A stretch of DNA of 44,083 bases from JANQTF01 sp036835375. GTDB lineage: Bacteria > Bacteroidota > Bacteroidia > J057. A program made the position numbers and the translations under genes. Location of the stretch: NCBI GenBank assembly GCA_036835375.1, contig DAITMB010000032.1, positions 1 to 44,083 of the forward strand, in the 5' to 3' direction. The notes below the pieces were generated by a model, which ran no database searches, had not been told where the DNA came from, and saw nothing but the letters and a program-made list of their open reading frames with translations. This document shows positions 27,801 to 35,429 of this stretch, piece by piece. How positions within the stretch are numbered: the first letter of the stretch is position 1; the number at the start of each line of letters is the position of its first letter.

Positions 27801-30800
27801 GAATCGATGGCCAATCTCATGATAACATCGTCATCAACGTTCGCTGGAGCCTGCTCTATGACAGCGACTGGAGCGTAGTGCCCAACTTGTGGAAAGAGAC
27901 TGTCTTATTTGAACATGCGGGTTATCACCTCACCCCAGAGTTATACACCCAAAAAGTCCAATCTGTCCCCAGCTTTTCGAATCCGGGTGTGACCCTGTTT
28001 AGATCTCTCTTCGCTGCATCGGAGCGAATCTCGGTGAAAAGAATGGCGATGCTTGGCTCCTTCGATGCCTTTAGAGAAGGCCTTTGGTTTTGCTTCGATC
28101 ACAAAGGTGGAAGCTTTCTAGTCAAACCTGCTGAACCTGTATTTGACGGACATCCACGCGCACTTGTGGGCAATACGCAGGGACTTCCCGCGTGGCCCCA
28201 TGTAGATGCCGCAGTGGGATTGCCAGACGGGACTACGTATTTCTTTCTAGGAACGAACTATACCAGTTCGGCCCAGCTCGACACGACCCTGGACATTGGC
28301 AGTCGATGGGGATTGCTCAACGAGACGCCCGTCGAATCGGTGGATGCTGCTTACCGGGGAAGTGGTCCGGCGAGCTATCTCTTCAGCGGTAATCGCTGCT
28401 TCAAGTTCCCAGGCATTGCGCCGGGCAGCAACACAGAGATTAGCCTTCAGCAATTCTTTCAGGAAATCGACTTCCCTGAAGAATGGAGCCGAATAGACGC
28501 TGCTTTCGCTGGATCGGATGACAGGCTCCATCTCTTTTCGGGAAATCTGTATGCCGAGGTGGTCGAGCGCAATCAGTCTCAGCTCATGGAAGTCCGCACT
28601 CGCTGGGGTCGGACCCACAACTCGCTGACTGATCCAAACGATGGTCGTGTATTGGCTGCCTTGAACTGGCCAGATGCTGTGTATTTGTTCACCAAGACCC
28701 AGGTTTTCCGATACGAAAGCAGCCTCGAAGTCCTCGCTCCGGGATATCCTCAGCCCCTCACGGTGGAGGGAATTCTGGCTGAGTTTGGAGTGTCAGACGC
28801 CGAACTTCCCTTGGACTCCTTTCAGGGCACATGGGTCACGGGCGCTTACGAACAAGACGGGCGCTTATTTTTCACCTTGAGCTTCTCCAGCGGTGAATTT
28901 CAAGTCCTCATCTTGGATCCGGAGGAAAAAACTGCAACCCTTGACATACAAGACCATTCGCCCTTTGGTGCCAGCTTTTATAACCAGGAAGGAGTGCTTC
29001 AACTCCAGCCCGCGGGCGGTACTTATCAAGGCACCTTTGTTCGGGACGGTAGGCTGTACGTGTTTCAAGGAGCCCTTTTCATTAGCACAGAGGCTATACC
29101 AGATAGTTTTGAAGCGCTGGATCAATTGGAGATCAACTGGAATCTCGCGACCCATGCCCACCTGATGTGGGGCACAGAAAACAACATCATTACGCGCGAA
29201 AATCGTATCGACGCTGCATGGACGCGAGAGGATCATACCTACCTTTTCTGTGAAGGAGAATATGTTCGCTATACCGGACATGACTTCCTTTTCATGGATC
29301 CCGGCTATCCAAAAAGTCTTCAGACAAATGTAGAACAGCTCCCGGCATGGTCTTCCCTTGATGCCGCTTTCACAGCGTCAGACGGAAAGAGCTATTTTTT
29401 CCGGGAAAAGATCTTTGTGAGTTCCGACGACCTTCGCGACCATCAGCCGGTGGGTGAGGTATGGGGTCAATTCACCAGCATATTTGTCGAAACACCCATC
29501 GACGCTGCTTATACCTACCAAAACAAGCTGTTCCTGATCGGCGGCAATCAATACGTCCGCTACACTTTGAAAGGCGGCGTCCCCCAACGATTACCGGATA
29601 AAGGCTATCCGGCTATGATCCCATTTTTAACCAACACCCAAACCATCGACGCTGTAATGGTCCTTCGAGACAAGGTGTATGTGTTCTTAGGATCCACTTT
29701 CGTGCAGTTGCCACAGGACAAAGAGTTGAAGGACGAAGTGCCCAATTGGTCTTCTATGATCGGCACATGGGGCAACCTTCCCCAAGACTTCAAATCAGGG
29801 TTTGATGCCTCCCCTACCGTGTATGATCACAACGGCAGGCCCAAGGAACTCTTTCTCATTCGTCAAGGGCAGTACGTCAACTATGATCTGGCAGGCGAAG
29901 GGGCACTTCCCTTCGTGATCGCGGAGGTGGACTACGACATCATTCGCTTGACCACCAGCACAGGCTATCAGTTGAACCAGCGAATGTTTACCGGAGGAGT
30001 CATGGAACTCCTCAGCCTTCGCACCCAAGAGCTGGACGAGATTCCAAAATTCAGCAAAGAAGAACGTTCTTCCTCCCCCTCTACCATCGCAGTTCGCTCG
30101 GATCGAGTGAGGACACTACCTGTCGATTCGCACCTGGACTTTTATAGCGCGAATGGGCAATATTATTGGGAAATGTTCTTTCACGCCCCTACGCTCATCG
30201 CGCAACACTACAGCAGCAATCAGCAATTTGCCGAGGCGAGGGCTTGGTACGAATACATTTACAATCCTAGCGAACCCACTCAATACTGGCGCTTCCTGCC
30301 GTTCATGGCCGTGGACATAGCGGCCATCGTGGATCAGGGTAGGCTCTTGTACGGTGAATTGCCTAGCGATATTCAGCTAGGATTGTCAAATAACCAATAC
30401 CTGGAGGTTCTTGAAGGACTGGCTCCTTATGCTCCAGCGTTTCTTGGCGATGCCACGCTCAGCGACGAGGGCCAGCATCACCTCGAATCGTTGGTGCGAA
30501 AGCCTGCCTTAGCAAGGTACATTTACTCAGCTCACTCGGCTCATGCAACCGTCGCGAGCAACTTAGTCCATCTTCGAGAACTCTGGGGGCTGATGGAGCG
30601 ACTGCCGGATCGCTATCGCATGTTACAAACTACCGCTGCCGAAGTGCAGACTTATTTAAATGATCCCTTTGATCCACATGCCATAGCAGCTCTTCGTCCG
30701 CTGGCCTACCGCAAGCAGGTGGTGATGAATTACATTGACAACCTGCTCGACTGGGGTGATATGCTTTTCCGCCAATACACTGCTGAAACCATCAATGAAG

Positions 30801-33109
30801 CCAGAATGCTCTATGTGCTGGCTTATGATCTCCTTGGGGAGCGCCCCGAAAGCCTCGGTGTGCGAACGCTTATGGGTGCTGCTACCTATCAGGATCTCTA
30901 TGAAGGCGGAATCAATGAAGATGCTTGGCTCGAACTGGAGAACCTCTCAGTCTCGCTTCCTGTGCAACCCATTCGATTGGTAGCGACCCCGCCCCATGAT
31001 GCCATCTTGGGTGACACCTACTTTTATGTCCCTGAGAACGATCAATTTCTCACCTACTGGGATCGGGTGGAAGACCGATTGTATAAAATTCGGCATTGCC
31101 TCAATATCATGGGCATTGCACAGCCTTTGGCCCTGTTTGAGCCGCCGATTGATCCGATGGCCCTCGTATCAGCCGCTAGTGCTGGAGGAAGCCTTGGGCA
31201 GGTCTTGGCAGGGCTACACGTGCCAATTCCACATTATCGATTCACCTTCATGATCGCAAAAGCGAGGGAAGTCGTGCAGCGACTCAATGAATTGGGCGGG
31301 GAGCTATTGGCAGCCTTGGAGAAGAAAGACAGCGAAGCATTCAGCGTGCTACAGCAGCGACAGGAGGGAATGATCCTCGAAATGACCCGATCTATCCGGG
31401 ACGCGCAGCGGGCTGAAGCCCGTCATTCTGCAGAATCTCTTCGCTACTCATTGGCATCAGCGGAGCTACGCAAGAATCGCTATCAGACCTGGATCGACAA
31501 CGGGATGAGCTCACTAGAGACTGGCCAAATCACCATGATCTCTATTGGCGCGGGAATGCAGGGCGCCGCCGCTATCCTCAAGTTGGTGGGCGGAATTCTT
31601 GCACCTGTACCCGATGTATCGATCGGGCCGCCTTTTGCCTCAAAGGCAGACATTCCTGCGGGAACGAAGCTCTCCAACGCCATGAGCCTCGCAGGTGATG
31701 CGCTGGAAACGGGAGGAGAGGCATTTAGCATGGTTGGAGAAGCCTTGGGCATCAGGGCGCAGTTTGAGCGAAGCGCCGCCGATTGGCAACTCCAGCATGA
31801 CACGACAGCGCACGAGATCCAGCAGATCACAGCTCAAATCCAAGGGGCTGAGTGGCAGATCCAGGCAGCAGACCGCGAGCGGGAAGTGCTGGAAAAGCAA
31901 ATCGAGCACAACGCCTCCCTCCAGACCCTCTATCAACAGCAATTTACCAACGAAAACCTATATGCCTGGATGAGTTCGCGCTTGTCTTCGCTCTACTTCC
32001 AGACCTACCAAATGGCCTACGACATGGCGAGGTATGCCGAGCGAGCTTTCCAGTATGAGCGCGGAATCCCAGAGCAAGACGTATCCTACATTCATCCGGT
32101 ACATTGGGACAGTCGCCGCAAGGGGTTGATGGCGGGCTACCATCTGGCCCACGACCTCGATCGGATGGAGATGGCTTTCATGGAAAGCCACACGCGTCGC
32201 CTCGAAATTTCTTCCCTCGTGTCGTTGGTCGAAATAGATCCCCTTGCTTTTCTAAACCTCAAGGCTACAGGTACTTGCGAGTTTCAATTCAGCGAAGCCC
32301 TCTTCGACTATGAATTCCAGGGGCACTACTGTAGGCAAATCAAAACCCTATCCGTCACTTTTGAAGGCCTGGATGGACAGACAGTCCATGCGACCCTGAC
32401 CCAGCTTTCGCACAAGACCATAATGGAGCCTGACATCAAGGCAGTGAAGTACCTCCTCAATCCCTTGGAACAGCCTCCCCTCTCAGTCCGCAGCGACTGG
32501 CGGGCAAGTCAGCAGATTGCCCTCTCTCACGTGGATGAGTATGAAAAAAACAATGGCCTCTTCGAACTCCGCTACGACGACGAGCGCTATCTGCCTTTCG
32601 AAGGGACAGGATCCGTTTCGATGTGGCGGCTGGATGTATTTGGCAAAAAGGGCCGAGCGCAACTGGCCCAGCTAAAGGATGTGGAGATTAATATCAAATA
32701 CTCCGCCATCTACGGAGGCAATGTCTTCGCGCAAGCTGTGCGTGGATTGCTCAAGCCATTCGACACGGCTGTTCTGATTCGGGTAGGCGAGACCTTCTCT
32801 AGTGAATGGAACACATGGCTCAGGGGAACAGAACCTACCCTCACGCTGCCGCTCACCCGCGAATTACTTCCTGCAATGAGCAACAGTCGGGTGGCGGGAA
32901 TCTACACGCGCTACGATCTGAACGCTTCAGGCCAGGCGACCTTTAGCATCAATGGTGATTCCAGCCTTTCCCTCAAAGACGGAAAATACCTAGAAACGCC
33001 TGCACTCTCCATTGCCAGCCAAGGTACTGCCCTTTCCCTCGCATTCAAGGGCAACCGGTCATTGATCAAGGATCTGCTGCTGGTCTTGAGCTACAAAGCC
33101 AAAGTCTAG
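18881..33109 (+). CDS. Giant TcA-like toxin-complex protein with hemopexin repeats
   Basis: This 4742-residue protein has the framework of TcA, the pentameric pore and receptor-binding part of Tc toxins. Residues 1-1150 are the TcA N-terminal helical shell (LFGDLDF and VFSPAAYLADLIGF near 13-40, then ipyLDxVIxILE). Block 1 of hemopexin-like blades spans 1178-2451. The toxin linker and neuraminidase-like region follow (VWEANRRVFLYPENYLRPEL at about 2698, then IAGGYVYDD). Block 2 of hemopexin blades spans 3109-3679. The conserved TcA centre is next (FYSANGQYYWEMFFHAP near 3755; DPFDPHAIAALRPLAYRK at 3928; NLLDWGDMLFRQYT). The hydrophobic channel tip is at about 4215-4290 and the TcB-binding end at about 4460-4742. 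There is no signal peptide, as usual for TcA. A typical TcA is about 2500 residues; most of the excess is the hemopexin blocks. Host target is unknown. Confidence 0.93.
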   Translation: MPIVNDFPSYEKLFGDLDFKKSDPARAVFSPAAYLADLIGFVDYYFESPDLFDQPELYRGRRQDIKSGIPLDAHHTFTTIPYLDVVIRILEQAIGEAEDKEAAKIYDHFLSARYPFELPADLDHERIKRYAKYLRVQLTDIYPLFADWHQGKDADIMARESLGLSAHACSFLTTAHVSEADIAADYGSSSLSSLTDINTFLRVTGISGAELYELLFQQLSLHSLRADGSTEREAARAFFIHQDLGGYVGLDEEEQHLIWVGEGEQIPAVWYDRVSRLLRLADQSGMTTSELDQILRTCCGHVLDLRALRIIAVVQHLRTTYDLPVSTICVLAGSAVDPLGHGDSGDPMDLFHKTFNGRYAHVDKSYLEAPGHAFVPQSYAQYRSVAFQGDLLDLDNKPLRRRLLAGLGFSEKDFALAVEAFREAALRDGYASAMAGSPTAHTYAALYRVAQLRHLLELPMAGVLELLKLLALDPYLRVYPQFDILIDEPDAARDTALFPTFRMLEQASATDSLWLIQITLAVGTWMQADGLSVEDLREMLQGTAPDPALREAQTLAMLQAIHEQMKPQLFAPKQLLAAAGDERSAKALHEMLISSASQIVSPRHAGILLPETSASYSGIYQALQQLSRLQASDMTGLGLEEKILDHLYNQLIRQGYLQPDGHLVETHFPAQATDFRLTTDFSAIRVELYELLHALYLEERSENEGESESEFEQSAAFSVFPSDLNTLSLSMVEAEELYSNLVFLSYIDSDGTVLQVSLFASKVMPEEFVANTPLQAYAAWVFEQMADRIERFSDESLKLDPQLFDILSLGERETEGLLQNLQFNGYLDDQLTLIDKHTLVALQVANFDLALEYYPHRHKILAALKAAIGQFKSQFFLFSREFFTHLADRMYSDLVYRQVAEMYFPTGTLSTATQAFFSNPENATTFLLPIYLGETAAEAVFKHLSNIVSKLQQLQVSPKALTEIGLDEQEQTEALHILHSAGWINANKYLEASQIEYFLQIHNALTFQVDEYQDHQKDLFFVLHGVALAADAQVRSLHTALLQVAADQKKTLLTVFQEHLEVDYAVAGTLAPAVWGPDKPLVETVVVPVLEAAGSMGRILALPPDNIFLLALRRLRQLALLASRLSLSQAEMEVALYDQHLVDKFPEPFHLPAGVHEIDALLQAIGDTWETDGITYHDPVFVFNGSQFWAYDSASYELILLPAPLAHFAPELRAWHRVDAAFTDLRGTFWLISGSEHLCKTPGASRWESRNQVWGELQHGFIDPASIDSSFVDHEGRSYLFAGDEYVRYSGTYETVDEGYPRKIADHWKQELSAQTLPPHFYQSIDASFTGPDHQTYLFSGSTWVSSPDYSEETLITDFWGRVHNEFDQMEHLDAAFSLHGSMFLFKGGQVIAYTDHLANPEVRGVEGSLLSLKTWLPALPDAFEVGVDAVLEAGEGKIDLFRDGTFVQMTWPPQPDATQAEAVDTREVWGIVTNHLEETGIVDAAFVGLDGKTYLFSGTQYYRYSKEDYSYVDEGYPRSISRDWGGLQRVVAAFVLDGKTYVFGPDPETGAQVYFRYSTRDYLALDEGYPLPVSNNFWNLPERLVTAGFTRPDAVFTGQNGLTYLFSGSLYVTYNQLQRWWSQPEAISTGWDSIPFQSVSAAFCAKNGQTYLFTNGDSVSEGRARSLRIEEEKCQFVRFSDSRYEKIDNRYPKVTRQVWGKISNQLVQTGRVDAAITLSTHSELGSPQRLTYLFSGGQYVRYSDADFQESNWPKLRVDEGYPRSIELALHEEPHFLHLDRSWPLHSGIDALVADDRHIYLFQGKAWHIISNSLSASYESLAEPSAVMMDRGTVFLEEAGAWKAVGNLNQRVLHQTDVSLPPLLRKADPAFQRGLDAVLRGSDGHTYLFRGAQCHQLTMNRTYPTRTAWGRVRNNIDLDNRLDAAFVGTDGVTYVFRGDQFARYAPGVAGRGAFLMEQPQTIAGNWGGLRSVRLAFVKDDKTYLMEAPDDQGVIRYVCYPTSDYRKPLQPSPQETDISFWEIPATYREDGFDEVHAVLVEGDNLFLIKDQEYIHFNTAEHRWSYPRPLTQGWQDIPFNRTDFQTIRTAFTDQDGGVYFFSDEAFVHYERGALISEDGKSIHPIRAYWGLIDNHFAASGHLDAAFVDVEGRTYLFSGDQYIRYSGQDYRFVDPGYPLDISNGLRNEPAFVNLPEGFEKMLVESPLRGIVATPHSLYIFTAGQQWAISRELTHTFPLNHLGHLRNVIQERGKVDAAFTDLPNHHSYLLAGDQVIRYTGASFTYADEGYPKPISHLAEALDLHEFPAHYGYDLGAALNGTDDHLYFFKGKTSYSSATGETPVAGRWGVIYNQFDLTPGVDAVISSVDGAVYAFRGSQFVKYSSSELAYIDPGYPQAIRNNWSGLPVEFENGLTGAFVLAGKTYLLRSDQYVRYSRADLAKRDPMYPQKLRRRFGPLADIRLGDIYTIARFKKAEAQFAGEFSLTQLLHPNQVTRDPYAALSEMFDWDIEEVKWLQRHQVPNRNSRDFEENMTLESILHMQEIFKVSGRMELSPSILFGQVWQVRYGVESGHQSSVAATAEALYGYLRANNSEKDWAILSSELHDIDNTFKRDLLLSYAIRVALRGQQITNARDLYAWLLIDSQMSSCAKTSFVQEAISAVQLYIHRYFSNLESVSLYQSDEAKGLRDRLKQEWEWRKTYRVWEANRRVFLYPENYLRPELRAAKTAAFETLEQDLLQNEVTEEGIEQAYRRYLDEYTEVSRLNIAGGYVYDDPVNPSDKRLILFGHTKSDPPRYYYRTALFVGSNTNSVVWDPWVPVEIQIDAKKVYPVYAFGRMFVFWGRVEKELIERDEAVITSTESGNTQTISSDNDSRDVLKIYYSFYNLNREWSAPQLLDTEIKGEKNQFPALTERLKQAWTHPPRYVTLGHFLRFVGFVNEVAALAKELEEYTRFMREQGIKPGNYWPINSFELFVENGSRIDGQSHDNIVINVRWSLLYDSDWSVVPNLWKETVLFEHAGYHLTPELYTQKVQSVPSFSNPGVTLFRSLFAASERISVKRMAMLGSFDAFREGLWFCFDHKGGSFLVKPAEPVFDGHPRALVGNTQGLPAWPHVDAAVGLPDGTTYFFLGTNYTSSAQLDTTLDIGSRWGLLNETPVESVDAAYRGSGPASYLFSGNRCFKFPGIAPGSNTEISLQQFFQEIDFPEEWSRIDAAFAGSDDRLHLFSGNLYAEVVERNQSQLMEVRTRWGRTHNSLTDPNDGRVLAALNWPDAVYLFTKTQVFRYESSLEVLAPGYPQPLTVEGILAEFGVSDAELPLDSFQGTWVTGAYEQDGRLFFTLSFSSGEFQVLILDPEEKTATLDIQDHSPFGASFYNQEGVLQLQPAGGTYQGTFVRDGRLYVFQGALFISTEAIPDSFEALDQLEINWNLATHAHLMWGTENNIITRENRIDAAWTREDHTYLFCEGEYVRYTGHDFLFMDPGYPKSLQTNVEQLPAWSSLDAAFTASDGKSYFFREKIFVSSDDLRDHQPVGEVWGQFTSIFVETPIDAAYTYQNKLFLIGGNQYVRYTLKGGVPQRLPDKGYPAMIPFLTNTQTIDAVMVLRDKVYVFLGSTFVQLPQDKELKDEVPNWSSMIGTWGNLPQDFKSGFDASPTVYDHNGRPKELFLIRQGQYVNYDLAGEGALPFVIAEVDYDIIRLTTSTGYQLNQRMFTGGVMELLSLRTQELDEIPKFSKEERSSSPSTIAVRSDRVRTLPVDSHLDFYSANGQYYWEMFFHAPTLIAQHYSSNQQFAEARAWYEYIYNPSEPTQYWRFLPFMAVDIAAIVDQGRLLYGELPSDIQLGLSNNQYLEVLEGLAPYAPAFLGDATLSDEGQHHLESLVRKPALARYIYSAHSAHATVASNLVHLRELWGLMERLPDRYRMLQTTAAEVQTYLNDPFDPHAIAALRPLAYRKQVVMNYIDNLLDWGDMLFRQYTAETINEARMLYVLAYDLLGERPESLGVRTLMGAATYQDLYEGGINEDAWLELENLSVSLPVQPIRLVATPPHDAILGDTYFYVPENDQFLTYWDRVEDRLYKIRHCLNIMGIAQPLALFEPPIDPMALVSAASAGGSLGQVLAGLHVPIPHYRFTFMIAKAREVVQRLNELGGELLAALEKKDSEAFSVLQQRQEGMILEMTRSIRDAQRAEARHSAESLRYSLASAELRKNRYQTWIDNGMSSLETGQITMISIGAGMQGAAAILKLVGGILAPVPDVSIGPPFASKADIPAGTKLSNAMSLAGDALETGGEAFSMVGEALGIRAQFERSAADWQLQHDTTAHEIQQITAQIQGAEWQIQAADREREVLEKQIEHNASLQTLYQQQFTNENLYAWMSSRLSSLYFQTYQMAYDMARYAERAFQYERGIPEQDVSYIHPVHWDSRRKGLMAGYHLAHDLDRMEMAFMESHTRRLEISSLVSLVEIDPLAFLNLKATGTCEFQFSEALFDYEFQGHYCRQIKTLSVTFEGLDGQTVHATLTQLSHKTIMEPDIKAVKYLLNPLEQPPLSVRSDWRASQQIALSHVDEYEKNNGLFELRYDDERYLPFEGTGSVSMWRLDVFGKKGRAQLAQLKDVEINIKYSAIYGGNVFAQAVRGLLKPFDTAVLIRVGETFSSEWNTWLRGTEPTLTLPLTRELLPAMSNSRVAGIYTRYDLNASGQATFSINGDSSLSLKDGKYLETPALSIASQGTALSLAFKGNRSLIKDLLLVLSYKAKV
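22412..26232 (+). repeat. Hemopexin-like blade block 1 (about 24 blades)
   Basis: By eye about 24 blades follow one another, each starting DAAF or a variant, then xxDGxTYLFSGxQYxRYS, then often YxxVDxGYPxxI and a Trp-Gly. Hemopexin domains are built from four blades, so 24 would make six propellers. Some blades (for example near 23200 and 24380) are very degenerate. The block replaces or extends the receptor-binding region of a standard TcA. Confidence 0.85.
23330..26232 (+). repeat. Higher-order repeat of about 1.31 kb inside hemopexin block 1
   Basis: Blades of the same type recur at 23330, 24647 and 25949, that is after 439 and 434 codons. Each starts with a DAxx blade ending in (N)W(G/S)GL and is followed by an AFVxxxKTYL blade; in the first two copies the next elements are FWxxP, then GWxxIPF, then WGxIxNxxxxxG. 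The unit holds about eight blades (two propellers). Two units are full length and the third is cut to about two blades. Confidence 0.75.
28205..29917 (+). repeat. Hemopexin-like blade block 2 (about 9 blades)
   Basis: Starts at DAAVGLPDGTTYFFLG and ends at LFLIRQGQYVNYDL. Four blades come first, then an interruption of about 120 residues (28790-29190) that is not blade-like (FQGTWVTGAYEQDGRLF), then about five more. The block sits between the neuraminidase-like region and the conserved TcA centre, separate from block 1, so hemopexin material is inserted at two different places of the scaffold. Confidence 0.8.
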
Positions 33110-33259
33110 TTTGAGCTGGTGCCTCCTTGACTCCTTGTATCCACGCAGCGTGACAGGGAGGTGCTAAGCCTTTTTTCCATTTTTCTTAAAATTTCGCTCG
33201 CAACTCCCTGCTTCGCATCATCGGTCCTGAACTCAATTTTTCCAAACCATTTCCTCCCC

Positions 33260-35248
33260 ATGACCACCAAGCGCAAAAAAAAGCTACAAAAGAAGGATTC
33301 CAGAAAGGCGATCCGAGACAGGGTGAATGCTGCGCAGAAGCGATTGGTCAGCGGATCAATTATCCCCAATGCAGCAAACTTGCGCATCATGGACATGGGG
33401 ATCCATCTCGGACCGATTCACTCCTCAAAGATCTACAACTCCAAGGACAGGCTGGTCCATGCGCAATTGGGCGACCGAGACGTGATTGTAGTTCGCAAAA
33501 ATCCCCAGCAGAATCCACAGGTCCCTGACAATCTGTCGATTGCCATAAATCTCAGTGATGGAAATGCATATGATCCCGTGGCGCTCACCGACTTTCTCCG
33601 ATCCGTATCGGAGCAGGAAAATGGTCTGATCTCTGAGCTCATCCTGGTCACGCCGGACCAAGTGGATGCCACAGAACTTCTTGATCAATTGATCAACGAC
33701 TTCAATGAAGAAATCCTCGATCAAACGGTGGGAACATTCAGCTACCAAAGCGTTTTTTCTACCCAAATCAATGACTTTCCGAATACGACTACCTCCACAT
33801 TCGCCGTGGTGCAGGGAGATCCGCTGCGTGTCGTGATGAGTGAGGCTGAATTGAGAGAGATGCTTGGCAAAGAAGGGGACGAGAAGAGCAGCCCTGCTTT
33901 CCTTCATTTGGTGAAACAACTCCGGGACTATGAAGGGCTTTTCAATGATCAGCTTGGTCCCGACCTTGCGAATTCCAGATACCAGGGGATTTCCCAGTTA
34001 AACCAAGACGTGGACACCAAACTGCAATCGTTACGAGCAGCAGCAATAGCATATCGAGACAAGCACATCGGAAGATTTGCGGACAAAGACAAAAAGCAAG
34101 CTGCCCAACGACTCGTGGATCAACTCGCCGCACCTGGACTGGATCAACGCGTGAAAGCAGAACTGCGACGAATATTTGTCGATCGTCTTGATGCCATTGA
34201 TGTCACGAATGCAGCGCTCGTGACCAAGCTGGGAGGAGGAGCTAAGGGGGAGATTGAAGTGAAAACCTTTACCCTTCCAGATGGGACTACGTTGGATGCC
34301 GCAGTCAAATGGGATACCGAAAATAGCACAGATCCCGCGATCGATGCAGGTATCCCCAAAAATGATCCTCAAGAGAGCAAGCGGGGAGTGCTGTCCTACC
34401 GCATTGACCAGTTGATCGGCCTGGATGCTGTGCCTAAGACCTTCTTTGTAAAAAACAGCAGCCATCAACTCGGACAAGCCATCGAATTTGTGAAAGGAAT
34501 GGAAGGTCAAAAAATGGTCGAGACCGAACGCATAAAGATGGATCGGGCACTATTTGACTTATCCGATTACGCCGTTGATGTAGCCTACTATGACACCGAT
34601 ACCGGGGAGGCAGTGAAAATAAATCCTCAGGTCATCGACTTAGATTATACAAATCCTGTCATCCAAAAGTCGCTCTCGGACCTTCAAACCCTGGACACGA
34701 TCATCGGTGCTGCTGACCGCCATGCCGGCAATTTCCTCTATACTTTCTCCAAAACGAACGCCACTGAGGCAGATTTGGTCGGCGTAAAGGGCATAGACAA
34801 CGACGATACGTTCGGAAAAGATTGGAAAAATTGGGATAAAGGCGCCTCCACTTTTGTCCAAAAACAACAGTCCAAGACGCCCGGAGTGCCACCAGTGATA
34901 GCTATTGAAACAGCTATCAACGTACTCAAAACAGAGGAAGGAGCTTTCAAAGCCGAGGTGGCGAAATACATGGACGCAGAAGAAGTACAAGCTTCCGCGC
35001 AGCGCCTGCAAAACGTCAAGGCTGCCATAACTCAGCGGGTCAAAGACAAGCAGATTGCCGCAACTCAACCAGTAGGTGCAGATCGCACAGATGAGCTCAG
35101 CCGTCTTTCGGGAGAGCCAATTGCACCTGTTGACATTCTGACCTGGGGCGCTAATACCTTCCAGATGCATCAGGATAACAACAGTTACCTAGGAGCGATA
35201 CTTACTCGCAAGTTGAACCGTGGGGTCGTGCCGCCAATATTCCCTTAA
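33260..35248 (+). CDS. Putative PI3/4-kinase-like effector next to the TcA-like gene
   Basis: A 662-residue protein from ATG 33260 (MTTKRKKKLQKKDSRKAIRD, strongly basic start). A GTG at 33161 would add 33 mostly hydrophobic residues. The C-terminal half has a kinase-like order: AAVKW with a candidate ATP lysine (K350), helix C region GVLSYRIDQLIGLDAVPKTF, a hinge-like IEFVKGMEG, the catalytic loop IIGAADRHAGNFLY (D486, H488, N491), and metal-binding IDNDDTFG (D513). DRHxxN plus IDxDxxFG is the pattern of PI3/4-kinase-like and actin-fragmin-kinase-like enzymes. The N-terminal 250 residues are unrecognised and mostly helical toward 190-330. It follows the giant gene by 150 bp on the same strand, so co-transcription is possible. 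A role as toxin cargo that phosphorylates a host lipid or protein is inference. Confidence 0.75.
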   Translation: MTTKRKKKLQKKDSRKAIRDRVNAAQKRLVSGSIIPNAANLRIMDMGIHLGPIHSSKIYNSKDRLVHAQLGDRDVIVVRKNPQQNPQVPDNLSIAINLSDGNAYDPVALTDFLRSVSEQENGLISELILVTPDQVDATELLDQLINDFNEEILDQTVGTFSYQSVFSTQINDFPNTTTSTFAVVQGDPLRVVMSEAELREMLGKEGDEKSSPAFLHLVKQLRDYEGLFNDQLGPDLANSRYQGISQLNQDVDTKLQSLRAAAIAYRDKHIGRFADKDKKQAAQRLVDQLAAPGLDQRVKAELRRIFVDRLDAIDVTNAALVTKLGGGAKGEIEVKTFTLPDGTTLDAAVKWDTENSTDPAIDAGIPKNDPQESKRGVLSYRIDQLIGLDAVPKTFFVKNSSHQLGQAIEFVKGMEGQKMVETERIKMDRALFDLSDYAVDVAYYDTDTGEAVKINPQVIDLDYTNPVIQKSLSDLQTLDTIIGAADRHAGNFLYTFSKTNATEADLVGVKGIDNDDTFGKDWKNWDKGASTFVQKQQSKTPGVPPVIAIETAINVLKTEEGAFKAEVAKYMDAEEVQASAQRLQNVKAAITQRVKDKQIAATQPVGADRTDELSRLSGEPIAPVDILTWGANTFQMHQDNNSYLGAILTRKLNRGVVPPIFP

Positions 35249-35429
35249 TCTTTCGCACTCATGTTGTCGCTACAAAATTTGCGCAGGCGATAGCATCACC
35301 GAAATCGACTGCTGGCAGAGGAATGATCTCTGAGTTTTGAAAAAATCCAGCTTCCTGCTAGCTTGCCGCACGTTTTTGGTCTGTGTTCCTCCCATTCGAC
35401 CCTGGATTTTCCCTTCAGTACGCAACTCA

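Noticed and set aside
33161..33259. Signal peptide on the kinase-like protein from GTG 33161
   Set aside because: The hydrophobic stretch is followed by a natural ATG start with a basic N-terminus, and the purine-rich box lies too close to the GTG; not excluded, but less likely.
33260..35248. HipA-type toxin kinase
   Set aside because: HipA would show a DxxHxKN loop and a PLYD segment and usually a HipB gene beside it; the DRHxxN and IDNDDTFG pattern fits PI3/4-kinase-like enzymes better.
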